DNA from: Neorhizobium alkalisoli
Lineage (GTDB): Bacteria; Pseudomonadota; Alphaproteobacteria; Rhizobiales; Rhizobiaceae
NCBI RefSeq assembly: GCF_002968635.1
Contig: NZ_PVBN01000009.1
Span: forward strand, 62,001 to 126,000
Direction of reading: 5' to 3'
DNA length: 64,000 nt
Made by a program: the position numbers and the translations under genes
The notes under the pieces: model-generated
Databases searched by the model: none
What the model was told of the DNA's origin: nothing
Seen by the model: only the letters and a program-made list of their open reading frames with translations
Shown here: piece after piece, positions 1-8,279 of the stretch
How positions within the stretch are numbered: position 1 is the first letter of the stretch
Layout: each line of letters opens with the position of its first letter

Positions 1-677
1 CGGTCCGGGCCGAGCGAGGCCAGCAGGTCGAGCTGGCCCTTTCGTGACGCTTCGGCACGATGGTCGGCCAAATTGACGATCTCGCCCTGCCCGCGGCCTT
101 CGATCGCCGCGTGTGGAGAGTCAACAAAGCTGGTGATGCCTTCCGACAGCCAGTGATAGCGCCGCGCCTGGCGTTTGTCGCCGTTCATGCCCTGCTGCAC
201 GACAACCCATTTTCCGTCGTCGGTAACGATGAAGCCGTGCAGGTAGAGGTCGAAACCGTCCTGCACCGCGGCGCTATCCACCTTGGCGACCAGCCGGCTG
301 GTCTTCGCAAGGCCGCTGCCGTCAATCCCGACCCGGTTGCCGATGGCGATCAGCTCGTCCGGGGTCTTGCGGGAATTCTGGCCGCGCCCGCCGCAGACAT
401 GGATGCCGAGTTCACCGGACAGCGGCGTCAACCCGCGCTTCAGCGCACCGATGACGCTGGTGGTGATACCCGAAGAGTGCCAGTCCATGCCCATGACCGA
501 GCCGAAGGACTGGAACCAGAAGGGATGCGCCAGCCGCCGCATGAACTCGTCGCGACCATAATGGATGACGATCGCCTGCGCGATGATCGCCCCGAGTTTC
601 GTCATCCGCTCGCCCAGCCAAGGGGGGACCCGACCGCCGTGAAGCGGAAGATCGGCACTTCCTGCTCTTTGAACCAT
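1..677 (-). CDS. DUF763 family protein, C-terminal part cut by window edge
   Basis: Reading leftward from the ATG at 677, about 225 codons stay open to the window edge. The N-terminus has the DUF763 hallmarks: a DLPLHGGRVPPWL-like opening, an FGSVMGMDWHSSGITT block, an IHVCGGRG segment and an SAAVQDGFDLYLHGFIVTDDGKW-like block followed by VVQQGMN (quoted in parts). Family members are usually around 400 residues, so roughly half is missing beyond base 1. The function of DUF763 is not established; some authors suspect nucleic-acid handling, but nothing here shows that. The gene is followed at 28 bp by the leftward aminotransferase stop, so it could be the second gene of that transcript. Confidence 0.8.
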   Translation of the reverse strand, partial: MVQRAGSADLPLHGGRVPPWLGERMTKLGAIIAQAIVIHYGRDEFMRRLAHPFWFQSFGSVMGMDWHSSGITTSVIGALKRGLTPLSGELGIHVCGGRGQNSRKTPDELIAIGNRVGIDGSGLAKTSRLVAKVDSAAVQDGFDLYLHGFIVTDDGKWVVVQQGMNGDKRQARRYHWLSEGITSFVDSPHAAIEGRGQGEIVNLADHRAEASRKGQLDLLASLGPD

Positions 678-704
678 GATCCGCTTATATACGGACCGGC
701 GGTA

Positions 705-1877
705 TCAAGACAGAAAAAAGTTCTGCAAACGTTCCTTCAGGCGGCCGATCGTCGGCACGTCCGCGTTGGCGAAGGCAAAGCGCAGATAATTCTGCTGACC
801 GTCCCCGAAATACGCGCCGGGAATGCAGATGATGCCGGCCCGCCTCGCCAGCTGTTCTGCGACCTGCGCCGAGCCGACACCGGCAAAAGGATGGCGCACG
901 AAGGCGAAATAGGCGCCGATCGCATCGAGCTTCCAATCGGTCAAGCCCCGCATCACGGATCGCAAGGCATCGGCGCGACGGCCGATTTCCTGCCGGTTCT
1001 CCTCCCGCCAGTCCGCAAGCAGCGGCAGAGCCGCGGCAACGGCCGCCTGGGCGGCGCGGGGCGCGCAGATCTGCAGGTTGTCCATGATCTTGGCGATCTG
1101 CTCCACCGCGCTTGAACCGGCCGTGATGGCGCCAAGCCGATGGCCGGGAATGCAGAATGATTTCGAAAAACTGTAGAGGCTGATCAGCGTTTCCTCCCAG
1201 CCTGCCAGGCTGAAAAGGTTGTGCGGAGCGTGGCCTGCGACCGGCATGAAGTCGCGATAGGTCTCGTCGAGGATCAGCCAGATGCCCTTTTCACGGCAGA
1301 GCCTGAAGATCGCTTCGAGCAGCGACGGAGGATAGATCGCGCCGGTCGGATTGTTGGGAGAGACGAGCGCCAGCGCCCGGACATCCGGCGTGATCGCAGC
1401 TTCGAGGCTCACCAGATCCGGAAGAAAACCGTTTTCCGCCGCACAAGCCACGAATGCCGTCTTCACGCCCATCATCGCGAGCGTCGTTTCGTGGTTGAAA
1501 TAGAAGGGCTCGGTCATCAGAACCGTGTTGCCGGGTCCGGCGACCGTCATCGCGGCGCAGACGAAGGCCTGGTTGCAGCCGGAGGTGATATGGATGTTGT
1601 CGGACCCGAGCGACGCGCCATAAACCCTGGAGGCATGTTCGGCATAGACGCTGCGAAGTTCCGCCTCGCCTTCGATCGGACCGTAACCGGTAAACGCGGT
1701 GGAGGAGGCCGTTTCGCCGAGAAGCTTCAGCATTTCGGAATGGGCGGGGTAACCGGGCACGGCCTGCGACAGGTCGATCAGCGGCCCCTTGGAGCCGTCG
1801 TAAGCGCGTCCCCAGGCAAAAACGGAGGGGACGGGCGGCGGTGAGAGCTTTTCGACGAGCGGATTGAAGGCAGGCAT
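705..1877 (-). CDS. PLP-dependent aminotransferase, class I/II (fold type I)
   Basis: A 390-residue protein of the usual length for aspartate-aminotransferase-like enzymes. The PLP-binding lysine is in SFSKSFCIPGHRLG (about K239); the SPNNPTG block (about 173-179) and the LDETY aspartate (about D204) that contacts the pyridine nitrogen are also present, and a C-terminal arginine in NYLRFAF fits the carboxylate-binding arginine. It should move an amino group between an amino acid and a 2-oxo acid in the cytoplasm; the substrate cannot be read from the sequence. The start at 1877 is divergent from the sulfite-oxidase-like gene at 1951, and 73 bp between them must hold both promoters. The DUF763 gene follows it closely on the same strand. 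Confidence 0.88.
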   Translation of the reverse strand: MPAFNPLVEKLSPPPVPSVFAWGRAYDGSKGPLIDLSQAVPGYPAHSEMLKLLGETASSTAFTGYGPIEGEAELRSVYAEHASRVYGASLGSDNIHITSGCNQAFVCAAMTVAGPGNTVLMTEPFYFNHETTLAMMGVKTAFVACAAENGFLPDLVSLEAAITPDVRALALVSPNNPTGAIYPPSLLEAIFRLCREKGIWLILDETYRDFMPVAGHAPHNLFSLAGWEETLISLYSFSKSFCIPGHRLGAITAGSSAVEQIAKIMDNLQICAPRAAQAAVAAALPLLADWREENRQEIGRRADALRSVMRGLTDWKLDAIGAYFAFVRHPFAGVGSAQVAEQLARRAGIICIPGAYFGDGQQNYLRFAFANADVPTIGRLKERLQNFFLS

Positions 1878-1950
1878 GATTTTCCAGAACGGGCAATTGA
1901 TTTGGTCCTCTTGTTTATCAGATTATCGAGGGACGCAAGGAGAACCGGTC

Positions 1951-2613
1951 ATGCCCGACGACATTCAGCCCGAGGATTCGAAGCTCACCGTCACCAAACG
2001 GAAATGGGCCGAACAAGGAAAGTTCCTCACCGGGCGTATCACCCGTCCGGAGACCGATCGTCTGCCGCCCGGCCAGCACCTCGTCAAGAACTGGCCGGTG
2101 CTGGACCTTGGTCAACAGCCACGGGTTGCCGCCTCCCAATGGAAGCTCGATGTGCGCGGCCTCGTCAACAATCCCCGGACCTTCGACTGGGCGGCGTTCC
2201 AGGCCCTGCCGCAGAGCGAAATGCGCTCCGACATCCATTGCGTGACGACCTGGTCGCGCTACGACAACAACTGGAAGGGCGTCTCCACCCACGACTTCCT
2301 CGATGCCGTCGATCCGAAGGACGAGGCCCTGGCGGTGATGCTGACGAGCTACGACGGCTATACCACAAACCTGCTTCTCTCCGACTTCGCCTCACCGGAT
2401 GCGATCATCGTGACCGAATGGGAAGGCCAGCCGCTGACGGAAGAGCACGGCGGGCCGGTGCGCCTCGTCGTGCCGCATCTCTATTTCTGGAAAAGCGCCA
2501 AGTGGCTCAACCGCATCGAGTTTCTCAGCCGGGATAGCGCCGGTTTCTGGGAGCAGAACGGCTACCATATGCGGGGCGACCCGTGGTCGGAAGAGCGGTA
2601 TTCGGAGGATTGA
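1951..2613 (+). CDS. Sulfite-oxidase-like molybdopterin oxidoreductase
   Basis: A 220-residue member of the sulfite-oxidase/YedY molybdopterin domain family (COG2041). The molybdenum-ligand cysteine is in DIHCVTTWSRYDN, followed by LLLSDF and HGGPVRLVVPHLYFWKSAK, which are typical of the short single-domain cytoplasmic members. There is no Tat signal, no heme domain and no dimerization domain. The start at 1951 is chosen because AAGGAGAA lies 8-15 bases upstream; an upstream extension to 1864 has no ribosome site and crosses the divergent promoter. The true substrate of this subgroup is not known; oxidation of sulfite or reduction of S- or N-oxides is possible. A sulfite-releasing pathway is encoded 22 kb away, but any link is speculation. 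Confidence 0.85.
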   Translation: MPDDIQPEDSKLTVTKRKWAEQGKFLTGRITRPETDRLPPGQHLVKNWPVLDLGQQPRVAASQWKLDVRGLVNNPRTFDWAAFQALPQSEMRSDIHCVTTWSRYDNNWKGVSTHDFLDAVDPKDEALAVMLTSYDGYTTNLLLSDFASPDAIIVTEWEGQPLTEEHGGPVRLVVPHLYFWKSAKWLNRIEFLSRDSAGFWEQNGYHMRGDPWSEERYSED

Positions 2614-2670
2614 GCCCGTCTACGTACAGCGGCGCTGTCGTGGATGGGTCTTCGGGACGGTGCGTGGAGC

Positions 2671-2763
2671 CCCTCCCCCTTGTGGGGAGGGGTTGGGGAG
2701 GGGAGTTTTCTCCGAGTGAAAACCCCTCCCGCCTGCCGGCCACCCTCCCCACAAGGGGGAGGG
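2671..2763. repeat. GC-rich intergenic palindromic repeat (rhizobial mosaic type)
   Basis: The 20-base arm CCCTCCCCCTTGTGGGGAGG at 2671-2690 is repeated as its exact reverse complement at 2744-2763, enclosing 53 bases that contain further nested, imperfect complementarity (GGGAGGGGAGTTTTC against GAAAACCCCTCCC). This layout is typical of the dispersed palindromic intergenic elements of Rhizobiaceae. It lies between the end of the sulfite-oxidase-like gene and the convergent end of the molybdenum hydroxylase operon, where it could also act as an mRNA 3' structure or terminator for both. Confidence 0.75.
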
Positions 2764-2850
2764 TTAAGAATGCTGCACTGCACTGCCTACGTTACTATAT
2801 TCGATTGTCTGCCACGACGGGCGAGAAGAGCTGCACGCCTTCCTCTAATC

Positions 2851-5142
2851 TCAGATCAGCTTCTCCAGCGTGATCGGCAAATCCCGCACGCGTTTACCGG
2901 TTGCGTGAAAGACCGCATTGGCAATCGCCGGTGCGACCCCGACGATGCCGACCTCGCCCACGCCCTTGCCGCCCAGCACCGAGGCGTCGTTGTCGGGGAT
3001 ACCGACGGAGATGACCTGGATATGCGGTATGTCCGCATTGGTCGGCACCAGGTAATCGCCCATATTGTTGTTGATCACCCGGCCGAAGCGCTCGTCGATC
3101 AACCCCTCCTCGAGCAGCGCCTGGCCGATGCCCATGATGATGCCGCCACGCCACTGGCTCTCGGCGAGCTTGGGATTGTAGATCCGGCCGCAGTCGAAGG
3201 CCGAGACGACGCGCGATACCCGCACGGTGCCGAAATCCTCGTCCACCTTCACCTCGACGAAATGCGCGCACCAACTGTGCATGGAAAGATCGCCGGCCGT
3301 CGGTCCCTGGACATTGGCCATGGTCGTCCATGACCGTTTATGATCCTCAGGTCCGTTGGCGCCTTCCGGCAGCGTATTGCGCTGCGTCTCGATGCGGTCC
3401 CGTCCGATTGCCGACATCAGTTCGGCAAGCGTCAGCGAGGGCCCTTCGCCACGCGGCACCGAAATCCGGCCGTCGGCGATGACGAGAGTATTGGCGCCGG
3501 TATCCCGGAACGGCGAATTGCTGTCGTTCAGAGCAAGACCGATCAGCTCGTCGCGCGCTGCCGTGGCGGCCTTGTGGACGGCACCGGTGATGGCGCCGGC
3601 AAGCATCGACCCGCCGGCCACCGTCGCGCCCGGCAGCGAGGAATCGCCAAGCTTGACGTCGACCTGTTCAGCCGGAACACCGAGCACCTCCGCCGCCGTC
3701 TGTGCGAGGATGGTATAGGTGCCCTGCCCCATGTCGATCGCACCGCTGACGACCTCGACGCTACCGTCGCCGAGAATGCGGATGAGAGCCTCGCTCGCGG
3801 CTTTGAGCACCGGAAAGGTGCCGCAGCCGATACCCCAGCCGACCAGTTGCCGGCCATCCCGCATCGAACGCGGCTCGTGGCTGCGCCTGGACCAGCCGAA
3901 GACCTCGGCTCCAACTGTCAGAGCCTCGCGAAGTTGCCGCGTCGACCACGGCTTGCCGGACTGGTAATCGTGATCGGCATAGTTCCTCAGCCGCAGTTCC
4001 AGCGGGTCCATTCCGATCGCGTAGGACAGTTCCTCGATGGCGCTTTCAAGCCCGAAGGCGCTGGGATTCTTGCCCGGCGCACGAAGCGCTCCCGGCGTCA
4101 CCGTGTTGACCGGAACGAGCCGATGCTGCGTGCTCAGATTGGGCACGGCATAGAGCAAGGGGGTCGCCGCTCCCGTCTGTTCCGGAAAGTCGGCAAAGAC
4201 GGAGGTCTCGCTTGCACCGCGATGAACGATCGCCTGAAGAACACCATCCTTCGTCGCGCCGATCCGGATGGTCTGCCTGGTTGCCGCCCGGCCGCCATAG
4301 GCGGTGAAGGTCTGCGGACGGGTGACCGCCAGCTTTACCGGACGCCCAAGCTTGCGAGCGGCCGCAGCAGCAACCGCACTATAGGTATAGCCCATGGCCT
4401 TGGAGCCGAAGCCGCCGCCGATGAAGGGCGATACGATCCTCACATTCTCGTAGGGAATGTCGAACCATTCCGCATAGGTGCGTGCCATGCCGTGCGTCCA
4501 TTGGCTCGGCTCCCAGACGGTCAGGAAGTCGCCTTCCCATTTTACCGTCAGCCCGTGAGGTTCGATCGGCACGTGATATTCCCGCGGCGTCCGGTATTCC
4601 GCCTCGATCTTGATATCAGCGGCGGCATAGGCGGCCTCGGCATCACCCCAGCCAACGCTCAGCATGTCCACGAGCCTGCCTTCGCCGGCGTCGGGATCGT
4701 CGAGGCCCGTCACGGACTGCGTCTCCTCGTAGGAGACCTTCACCAGCTTGGCCGCCTCCGTCGCCTGCTCCAGCGTCTCCGCCACGACGGCTGCGATCGC
4801 CTGACCGTTGAAGCTGACCTCACGCGGCAGCGGATGGAAGGGCTGGTTGTCGGGCCGATTACCGAACCAGTCGGACGCCACCAGAAGGCCGAGATCGTCT
4901 TCCGGCGTAAACACCGACAGAACGCCGGGCGCAGCCTTTGCCTTCGCGGCATCGACCGCAACAACACGGCCGGCGGCAATGGTGCTCTGCACCAGCACCG
5001 CATGAACGAGGTTCTTCACGGGCTGTTCGAGAGCATAGGTTGCGCCGCCGGTGGTCTTCAGTTTGCCGTCGAGCCGCGAAAAGCGGCCGCCCACCATGCC
5101 GTCGGCGGCATCGCCATGTTTGCGGGTTTCCATGATGGTCAT
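2851..5142 (-). CDS. Xanthine dehydrogenase-family molybdopterin subunit (PaoC-like)
   Basis: A 763-residue large subunit of a three-part molybdenum hydroxylase. It has the aldehyde-oxidase a/b hammerhead domain near the N-terminus and the Mo-binding domain with PFIGGGFGSKAMG, ALRAPGKNPS, the DMGQGTYTI cofactor segment and the catalytic glutamate in GKGVGEVG near the C-terminus. The start ATG at 5142 overlaps the stop of the FAD subunit (ATGA), which indicates translational coupling; a longer reading upstream to 5319 only runs inside that gene. With the two following subunits it should hydroxylate aldehydes or N-heterocycles at the Mo centre. The FAD subunit carries a PaoB-like extra cluster, so an aldehyde dehydrogenase of PaoABC type is the nearest guess. 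Substrate unknown. Confidence 0.9.
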   Translation of the reverse strand: MTIMETRKHGDAADGMVGGRFSRLDGKLKTTGGATYALEQPVKNLVHAVLVQSTIAAGRVVAVDAAKAKAAPGVLSVFTPEDDLGLLVASDWFGNRPDNQPFHPLPREVSFNGQAIAAVVAETLEQATEAAKLVKVSYEETQSVTGLDDPDAGEGRLVDMLSVGWGDAEAAYAAADIKIEAEYRTPREYHVPIEPHGLTVKWEGDFLTVWEPSQWTHGMARTYAEWFDIPYENVRIVSPFIGGGFGSKAMGYTYSAVAAAAARKLGRPVKLAVTRPQTFTAYGGRAATRQTIRIGATKDGVLQAIVHRGASETSVFADFPEQTGAATPLLYAVPNLSTQHRLVPVNTVTPGALRAPGKNPSAFGLESAIEELSYAIGMDPLELRLRNYADHDYQSGKPWSTRQLREALTVGAEVFGWSRRSHEPRSMRDGRQLVGWGIGCGTFPVLKAASEALIRILGDGSVEVVSGAIDMGQGTYTILAQTAAEVLGVPAEQVDVKLGDSSLPGATVAGGSMLAGAITGAVHKAATAARDELIGLALNDSNSPFRDTGANTLVIADGRISVPRGEGPSLTLAELMSAIGRDRIETQRNTLPEGANGPEDHKRSWTTMANVQGPTAGDLSMHSWCAHFVEVKVDEDFGTVRVSRVVSAFDCGRIYNPKLAESQWRGGIIMGIGQALLEEGLIDERFGRVINNNMGDYLVPTNADIPHIQVISVGIPDNDASVLGGKGVGEVGIVGVAPAIANAVFHATGKRVRDLPITLEKLI

Positions 5143-6122
5143 GCCAGACCTCCCATTGTCAGGATGGCGCGTGCGACGACGCGCGGCGCAAGTTCGATCT
5201 TGTAGCTGTTGCCGCCATGTGAAACGGCGCCTTCCATGGAGAGACGGCTTGCCTTCTCCACGGCCTCGACGTCCAGCACCGTGCCGATCAGTGACTGTTC
5301 CACGGCGCGAGCGCGCCATGGCTTGGTGGCAACACCGCCGAGCGCGACGCGGATGTCCCGCACGGTCTTCCCGTCGGCCTCGAATTCAATTCCGACCGCA
5401 GCGCTTGCCGCGGCAAATTCGTAGGACTGCCGGTCTCGCACCTTCAGATAGGTCGAGTTCTTCGCCGCCACAGAGGCTGGAATGCCGATGCCGGTAATGA
5501 TCTCACCATTCTTCAGCACGGTCTCCCAGTCGGGCGTTTCCCCTGGCAGCATGTAGAGGTCTTCGATCGCAACCCTGCGGCGGCCCATTTCCACATATGC
5601 ATCGAAGGCGACCAGTGCCACCGCAAGATCGCCGGGGTTGACCGCTATGCAGGCCCTGCTCGTGCCGAGAACGGCGTGGTTGCGGGTCACACCGCCGATC
5701 GCCGAACAGCCGGAACCGGGATTGCGCTTGTTGCAGGCCGGGAAAACGCCCGGCTCGCGGAAATAGGAACAGCGGGTCCGCTGTAACAGATTGCCGCCGA
5801 TCGTCGCCATGTTGCGTAGCTGAGCGGAGGCGGCGAGCGACAGGGATTGGGCAACGGCTGGAAATGCTGCCTTCACTCCGGGATGATCGGCTACCTCTCC
5901 CATCTTGGCGAGAGCACCGATCGTCGCTCCGTTTGCATCGACAGCGATATCGCCGAGGCCGGCAAGATGAGTAATATCGACGAGGGTATCCGGTTCGGAC
6001 ACGCCACATTTGGCGAGATCGAGCAAGGTCGTACCGCCGGCCAGCAGCATGGCGCCGGCGTCCAGCATCGCACGACTGGCCTCTTCGGTGGAAGCGGCGC
6101 GGAAATAGGAAAAATCGCGCAT
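5139..6122 (-). CDS. FAD subunit of molybdenum hydroxylase, PaoB-like with extra Fe-S cysteines
   Basis: A 327-residue FAD-binding subunit of the CO-dehydrogenase/xanthine-dehydrogenase medium chain family. FAD-contact motifs are LLAGGTTLLDLAK near residues 27-40 and ATIGGNLLQRTRC near 106-118. Unlike ordinary medium chains it has an inserted loop with cysteines in RCSYFR, PACNKR, GSGCSA and RACIAVNP; this four-cysteine insertion is the feature that carries a [4Fe-4S] cluster in E. coli PaoB. The C-terminal domain is the usual CO-dehydrogenase flavoprotein C domain. It passes electrons from the Mo/Fe-S subunits to its acceptor. Start and stop both overlap neighbouring genes by 1-4 bases, so the three subunits are one coupled unit. 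Confidence 0.9.
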   Translation of the reverse strand: MRDFSYFRAASTEEASRAMLDAGAMLLAGGTTLLDLAKCGVSEPDTLVDITHLAGLGDIAVDANGATIGALAKMGEVADHPGVKAAFPAVAQSLSLAASAQLRNMATIGGNLLQRTRCSYFREPGVFPACNKRNPGSGCSAIGGVTRNHAVLGTSRACIAVNPGDLAVALVAFDAYVEMGRRRVAIEDLYMLPGETPDWETVLKNGEIITGIGIPASVAAKNSTYLKVRDRQSYEFAAASAAVGIEFEADGKTVRDIRVALGGVATKPWRARAVEQSLIGTVLDVEAVEKASRLSMEGAVSHGGNSYKIELAPRVVARAILTMGGLA

Positions 6123-6634
6123 CAGGCCACCTCCACCTTGTCCTTGGCCTCTATCCCAGTCGTAACCGCGCTCGCCGCTTCGCGGACAGCCGCGACGATG
6201 CTGTTATAGGCTCCGCACCGACAGAGATTGCCGGACATGTATTCGCGGATTTCCTCCTCGGAGCCCGCATGCCCTTCCCGGATGCAGGCGACCGCGGACA
6301 TGATCTGGCCCGGCGTGCAGTAACCGCACTGGAAAGCATCGTTTTCGATAAACGCCGCCTGCACGGGATGCAGGTCGCCGTTTTCCGCCGCGATCCCTTC
6401 GATCGTGGTGATCTGCCTTCCTTCCACCTGAGCAGCGAGAGTGAGGCAGGAGAGCACACGCTTTCCGTCGACATGGCAGGTGCAGGCGCCGCACTGGCCC
6501 TGGTCGCAGCCTTTCTTGGTGCCGGTGAGCGCGAGGCTTTCCCGCAGGGCGTCGAGCAGGGTGACGCGCGGCTCGACATCAAGCTCATGTCGTTTGCCGT
6601 TGATGTCGAGTGAAAGATGAATGGTTCGTGTCAT
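6122..6634 (-). CDS. [2Fe-2S] subunit of molybdenum hydroxylase
   Basis: A 170-residue small subunit with the two expected cluster sites: the plant-ferredoxin type CDQGQCGACTCHVDG with a fourth cysteine in VLSCLTLA, and the C-terminal helical cluster with FQCGYCTPG and GNLCRCGAY. It relays electrons from the Mo centre to the FAD subunit. No twin-arginine signal precedes the domain (it begins MTRTIHLSLDINGK), so unlike E. coli PaoA this enzyme should be cytoplasmic. It is the first gene of the leftward three-gene operon; 232 bp separate it from the divergent TetR gene. Confidence 0.9.
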   Translation of the reverse strand: MTRTIHLSLDINGKRHELDVEPRVTLLDALRESLALTGTKKGCDQGQCGACTCHVDGKRVLSCLTLAAQVEGRQITTIEGIAAENGDLHPVQAAFIENDAFQCGYCTPGQIMSAVACIREGHAGSEEEIREYMSGNLCRCGAYNSIVAAVREAASAVTTGIEAKDKVEVA

Positions 6635-6792
6635 GATAAGCTCCTGCTATCGTCACGAATTGAATTTTTGGATCGAGGTCCGCTAGCCGAACGACCGGCT
6701 TGCGCTAGATAAGGTCCCTGGGGCGCGTGGTCGCATCTTTCAGCATGACACCCGGCCCCCTCCTGGACTATGAGGTAGATGACGCCCCGAAC

Positions 6793-6812
6793 AAACGGAG
6801 GCGCCTCCGTTT
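6793..6812. promoter_or_regulatory. Perfect 20-bp palindrome, probable TetR operator
   Basis: AAACGGAGGCGCCTCCGTTT is a perfect inverted repeat with no spacer. It is 54 bp upstream of the TetR start and 158 bp upstream of the divergent Fe-S subunit. TetR-family proteins bind such palindromes, often with CGGAG/CTCCG half sites, in the region between their own gene and the target operon. Inference: it is the operator through which the regulator at 6867 controls itself and the molybdenum hydroxylase. Confidence 0.65.
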
Positions 6813-6866
6813 AACTAGATGTCATCCTGACTTTCGTCAAGTCCTCATTCGTCTGGAGCATGCATT

Positions 6867-7460
6867 TTGGCCACGGCCGAACCGAAGACACCACCGCCCG
6901 CATCAACCAAGCTCCGTGCCGATGCTCGCCGCAACCGCGACAAGCTGGTCGAAGTGGCTGCCGCCGCCTTCGCGGAAAAGGGCGTCGAGACATCGCTCGA
7001 AGATATAGCGCGGCAAGCTGGCGTCGGCATCGGCACGCTCTATCGGCATTTTCCGACACGCGAACATCTCGTGGAAGTGATCTACCGCCGCGAACTGGAA
7101 AGCCTTGCCGGCGCGGCGACGGAACTTGCCGAAAAACATCCCCCCGACATGGCACTCGAGGAATGGATGCGGCGCTTTGTCGGCTATATCGCGACCAAGC
7201 GTGGCATGGCGAACAGTCTGAAGATCCTGATGAATTCCAACTCTACGCTATTTGCGGAAGGCTTCGGGAACATACGAAGCGCCTTCGAGCGCCTCGTCCG
7301 GGCCGCCGGAGAAAAGGGCCTCATCCGGACCGACATCGACACCGCGGACCTACTGCAGGCGCTCTCCAGCATTTATTCCATGCCGGATTCCCCCGACTGG
7401 CGCGAGCGTTCCCACCGTCTGATCGGGCTTCTTATGGATGGCCTGCGGGCGCGAAAATAG
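6867..7460 (+). CDS. TetR/AcrR-family transcriptional regulator (TTG start)
   Basis: A 197-residue TetR repressor. The N-terminal helix-turn-helix (about residues 20-65) has the usual signature: LVEVAAAAFAEKGVETSL, then IARQAGVGIGTLYRHF and PTREHLVEVIY. The C-terminal all-alpha domain would hold the ligand pocket and dimer interface. The chosen start is TTG at 6867, because CTGGAG lies about 10 bases upstream and no ATG occurs in this frame before the domain; the ATG at 6860 is in another frame. It is divergent from the molybdenum hydroxylase operon with a perfect palindrome between them, so it is the likely local repressor, perhaps sensing an aldehyde substrate (inference). Confidence 0.88.
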   Translation: MATAEPKTPPPASTKLRADARRNRDKLVEVAAAAFAEKGVETSLEDIARQAGVGIGTLYRHFPTREHLVEVIYRRELESLAGAATELAEKHPPDMALEEWMRRFVGYIATKRGMANSLKILMNSNSTLFAEGFGNIRSAFERLVRAAGEKGLIRTDIDTADLLQALSSIYSMPDSPDWRERSHRLIGLLMDGLRARK

Positions 7461-7472
7461 CGCTGGTTGCCA

Positions 7473-8279
7473 TCACCCGCTTTCCGCAGTCCGGCGTAGA
7501 AGCCGTGCCGTCTCCTCATCGGCGGGGAAGAAGGATTCGATGGCCAGTTCCGACAAGGTGACATCCACCGGTGTGCCGAAGACCGTCGTTGTCGAGATGA
7601 ACGAGAGACAGCCAGCTTCCGTCCGCAACTCCATGGGCACGGTGATCCCGGCATAATCGCTTCGCGGTTTCGAAGGCATTTCGGGGGGAACCGGATAGCC
7701 CGACAGCTCTTCCAGCAGCCCTTTCAAGATACGGTCACCCGTGGCCGCGATCTGCTGATGCAACCGCTCAAGCAGATGATTTCGCCACTCGGTCAGGTTG
7801 GCGATATGCGGCGCCAGCCCCTGCGGATGCAGGCTCAGCCGCAGGACATTGACCGGTCCCTCGAGAAGCGAGGGATCGGCCACGCCGTCAAGCAGCGGTG
7901 CCACCGCGGCATTTGCCGCCACCAGCGTCCAGTGCCGGTCGATGGCAAGTGCCGGGAAGGGTTCGTGACCCTTGAGCACCATGTCGATGGCTTTGCGGGC
8001 CGCTGCGAGAGCCGGATCGTCCAGCTTTCGCTCGGCATAAACAGGCGCGAAGCCTGCCGCGAGCAGCATGGGGTTCCGCTCGCGCAGCGGCACTTCCAGC
8101 CGCTCGGCGAGATGCAGAAGCATGTCGCGGCTTGGAAGCGACCGCCCGCTCTCGATGAAGCTGAGGTGGCGCTGCGAAATCTCAGCCTCCAGCGCCAGGT
8201 CGAGCTGGCTCATGCGCCGGCGGCGGCGCCAGTCGCGCAGGAAATCACCGAGAGGACGGGCGGTCGTGATCGTGTTCAT
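7473..8279 (-). CDS. XRE-family regulator with MmyB-like ligand-binding domain
   Basis: A 268-residue protein with an N-terminal Cro/C1-type helix-turn-helix (about residues 10-65: LGDFLRDWRRRRRMSQLDLA and ISQRHLSFIESGRSLPS) and a C-terminal PAS-like MmyB domain (LAIDRHWTLVAANAA through LSELAIESFFPADEETA). MmyB-type XRE regulators are thought to bind small or fatty-acid-like ligands; the target is not visible here. The ATG at 8279 overlaps the stop of the upstream NTF2-like gene (ATGA), so the pair is one transcript. It ends 12 bases from the convergent TetR stop. Confidence 0.85.
   Translation of the reverse strand: MNTITTARPLGDFLRDWRRRRRMSQLDLALEAEISQRHLSFIESGRSLPSRDMLLHLAERLEVPLRERNPMLLAAGFAPVYAERKLDDPALAAARKAIDMVLKGHEPFPALAIDRHWTLVAANAAVAPLLDGVADPSLLEGPVNVLRLSLHPQGLAPHIANLTEWRNHLLERLHQQIAATGDRILKGLLEELSGYPVPPEMPSKPRSDYAGITVPMELRTEAGCLSFISTTTVFGTPVDVTLSELAIESFFPADEETARLLRRTAESG

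Noticed and set aside
60..1115. Long + strand open frame (351 codons) across the DUF763/aminotransferase region
   Set aside because: It crosses the boundary of two well-supported leftward genes and its translation is rich in Arg, Pro and Gly with no family resemblance; an antisense shadow of high-GC coding DNA.
3340..5205. 621-codon + strand frame opposite the molybdopterin subunit
   Set aside because: Fully antisense to a gene with clear catalytic motifs; no ribosome site and arginine-rich low-information translation.
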